This document shows positions 14,834 to 15,126 of a DNA stretch of 15,126 nucleotides, piece after piece; the first letter of the stretch is position 1, and every line of letters starts with the position of its first letter. Origin of the DNA: Syntrophomonadaceae bacterium (GTDB lineage Bacteria; Bacillota; Syntrophomonadia; Syntrophomonadales; Syntrophomonadaceae). Position numbers and translations under genes: made by a program. Location: assembly GCA_030526885.1 (NCBI GenBank), contig JAUNBV010000030.1, forward strand, positions 1 through 15,126, read 5' to 3'. The notes under the pieces are model-generated. The model saw only the letters and a program-made list of their open reading frames with translations, did no database searches and had not been told where the DNA came from.

Positions 14834-15126
14834 ATGAACCGCATGGAGAGTTCAAATCGTTTACGTCTAATTATTATTACCGGTATGTCGGGCGCGGGGA
14901 AAAGCCAGGCGGTGAATTGCATGGAGGATTTGGGTTATTATTGCGTGGATAATTTACCCCCGGCGCTGGTGGAAAAGTTCATTGAGCTCAGCTTGCAGTC
15001 CGAAGGCCGCATTGACAAGGCGGCGATGGTGATCGACATTCGCGGGGGGGATTTTTTCCGCGACTTGAACGATTCCCTGCGCCAGTTAGATAAAGAGGGT
15101 ATGCCCTATGAAATACTATTTCTGGA
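14834..15126 (+). CDS. rapZ: RapZ/YvcJ-type nucleotide-binding protein (3' partial)
   Basis: Only the first 97 codons are in the window; the frame is open to the right edge. The N-terminal part reads [43 protein letters not shown], with Walker A GMSGAGKS and the DNLPP segment that are diagnostic of the RapZ (YvcJ) family. In Proteobacteria RapZ is the RNase adaptor controlling glmS through small RNAs; in Firmicutes the protein binds nucleotides and its gene usually heads rapZ-yvcK-whiA. Three in-frame ATGs occur at 14831, 14834 and 14843. GAGGGAG (14824-14830) abuts the first, stands 3 bases before the second and 12 before the third, so the start is uncertain; I use 14834. It probably opens a new operon. 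Confidence 0.9.
   Translation, partial: MNRMESSNRLRLIIITGMSGAGKSQAVNCMEDLGYYCVDNLPPALVEKFIELSLQSEGRIDKAAMVIDIRGGDFFRDLNDSLRQLDKEGMPYEILFL

Overview
The window looks like chromosomal DNA of an anaerobic, low-G+C-lineage Firmicute (Clostridia-type) with a fairly GC-rich genome. The basis is gene content and order (panBCD-nadABC-coaX-dusB, a CsoR/CopA/CopZ copper cassette, a rapZ start), strong AGGAGG-like ribosome sites, GTG starts, and sigmaA-type promoters. The species cannot be named from the sequence. Every gene I could support is on the + strand. No tRNA, rRNA, CRISPR array or intact mobile element was seen.

Region 1 (1-8253) is one long, tightly spaced cofactor operon. panB (cut by the left edge), panC and panD make pantothenate. 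nadA, nadB and nadC make nicotinate mononucleotide from aspartate. A P1/S58-family N-terminal-nucleophile hydrolase follows, then coaX (type III pantothenate kinase) and dusB (tRNA dihydrouridine synthase). Most gaps are 4-22 bases and coaX/dusB overlap. The only larger gap (107 bases, nadB-nadC) carries a stem-loop and a perfect 17-base palindrome. The P1 hydrolase just before coaX is the most suggestive guest: a related enzyme, ThnT, releases pantothenate from pantetheine, and CoaX would phosphorylate pantothenate.

Region 2 (8254-11159) is a copper-efflux operon: a consensus promoter whose spacer holds a CsoR-like operator, with a second inverted copy just downstream; then copA (Cu+ P1B-type ATPase), csoR (Cu-sensing repressor, overlapping copA by 4 bases) and copZ (chaperone). 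The layout suggests self-repression relieved by Cu(I).

Region 3 (11160-12742) holds two monocistronic-looking accessory genes, a GNAT acetyltransferase that is visibly AT-richer than its surroundings and a class I SAM methyltransferase, separated by spacers without clear genes.

Region 4 (12743-14182) is a CoA-transferase of the 4-hydroxybutyrate/butyryl-CoA:acetate type with its own good promoter and an unusual leader: a possible 14-codon mini-ORF and a GC hairpin abutting the start codon.

Region 5 (14183-15126) is a gap of about 650 bases with several inverted repeats and no convincing gene, then the start of rapZ, cut by the right edge.

All functional assignments come from reading motifs by eye; no database search was run.
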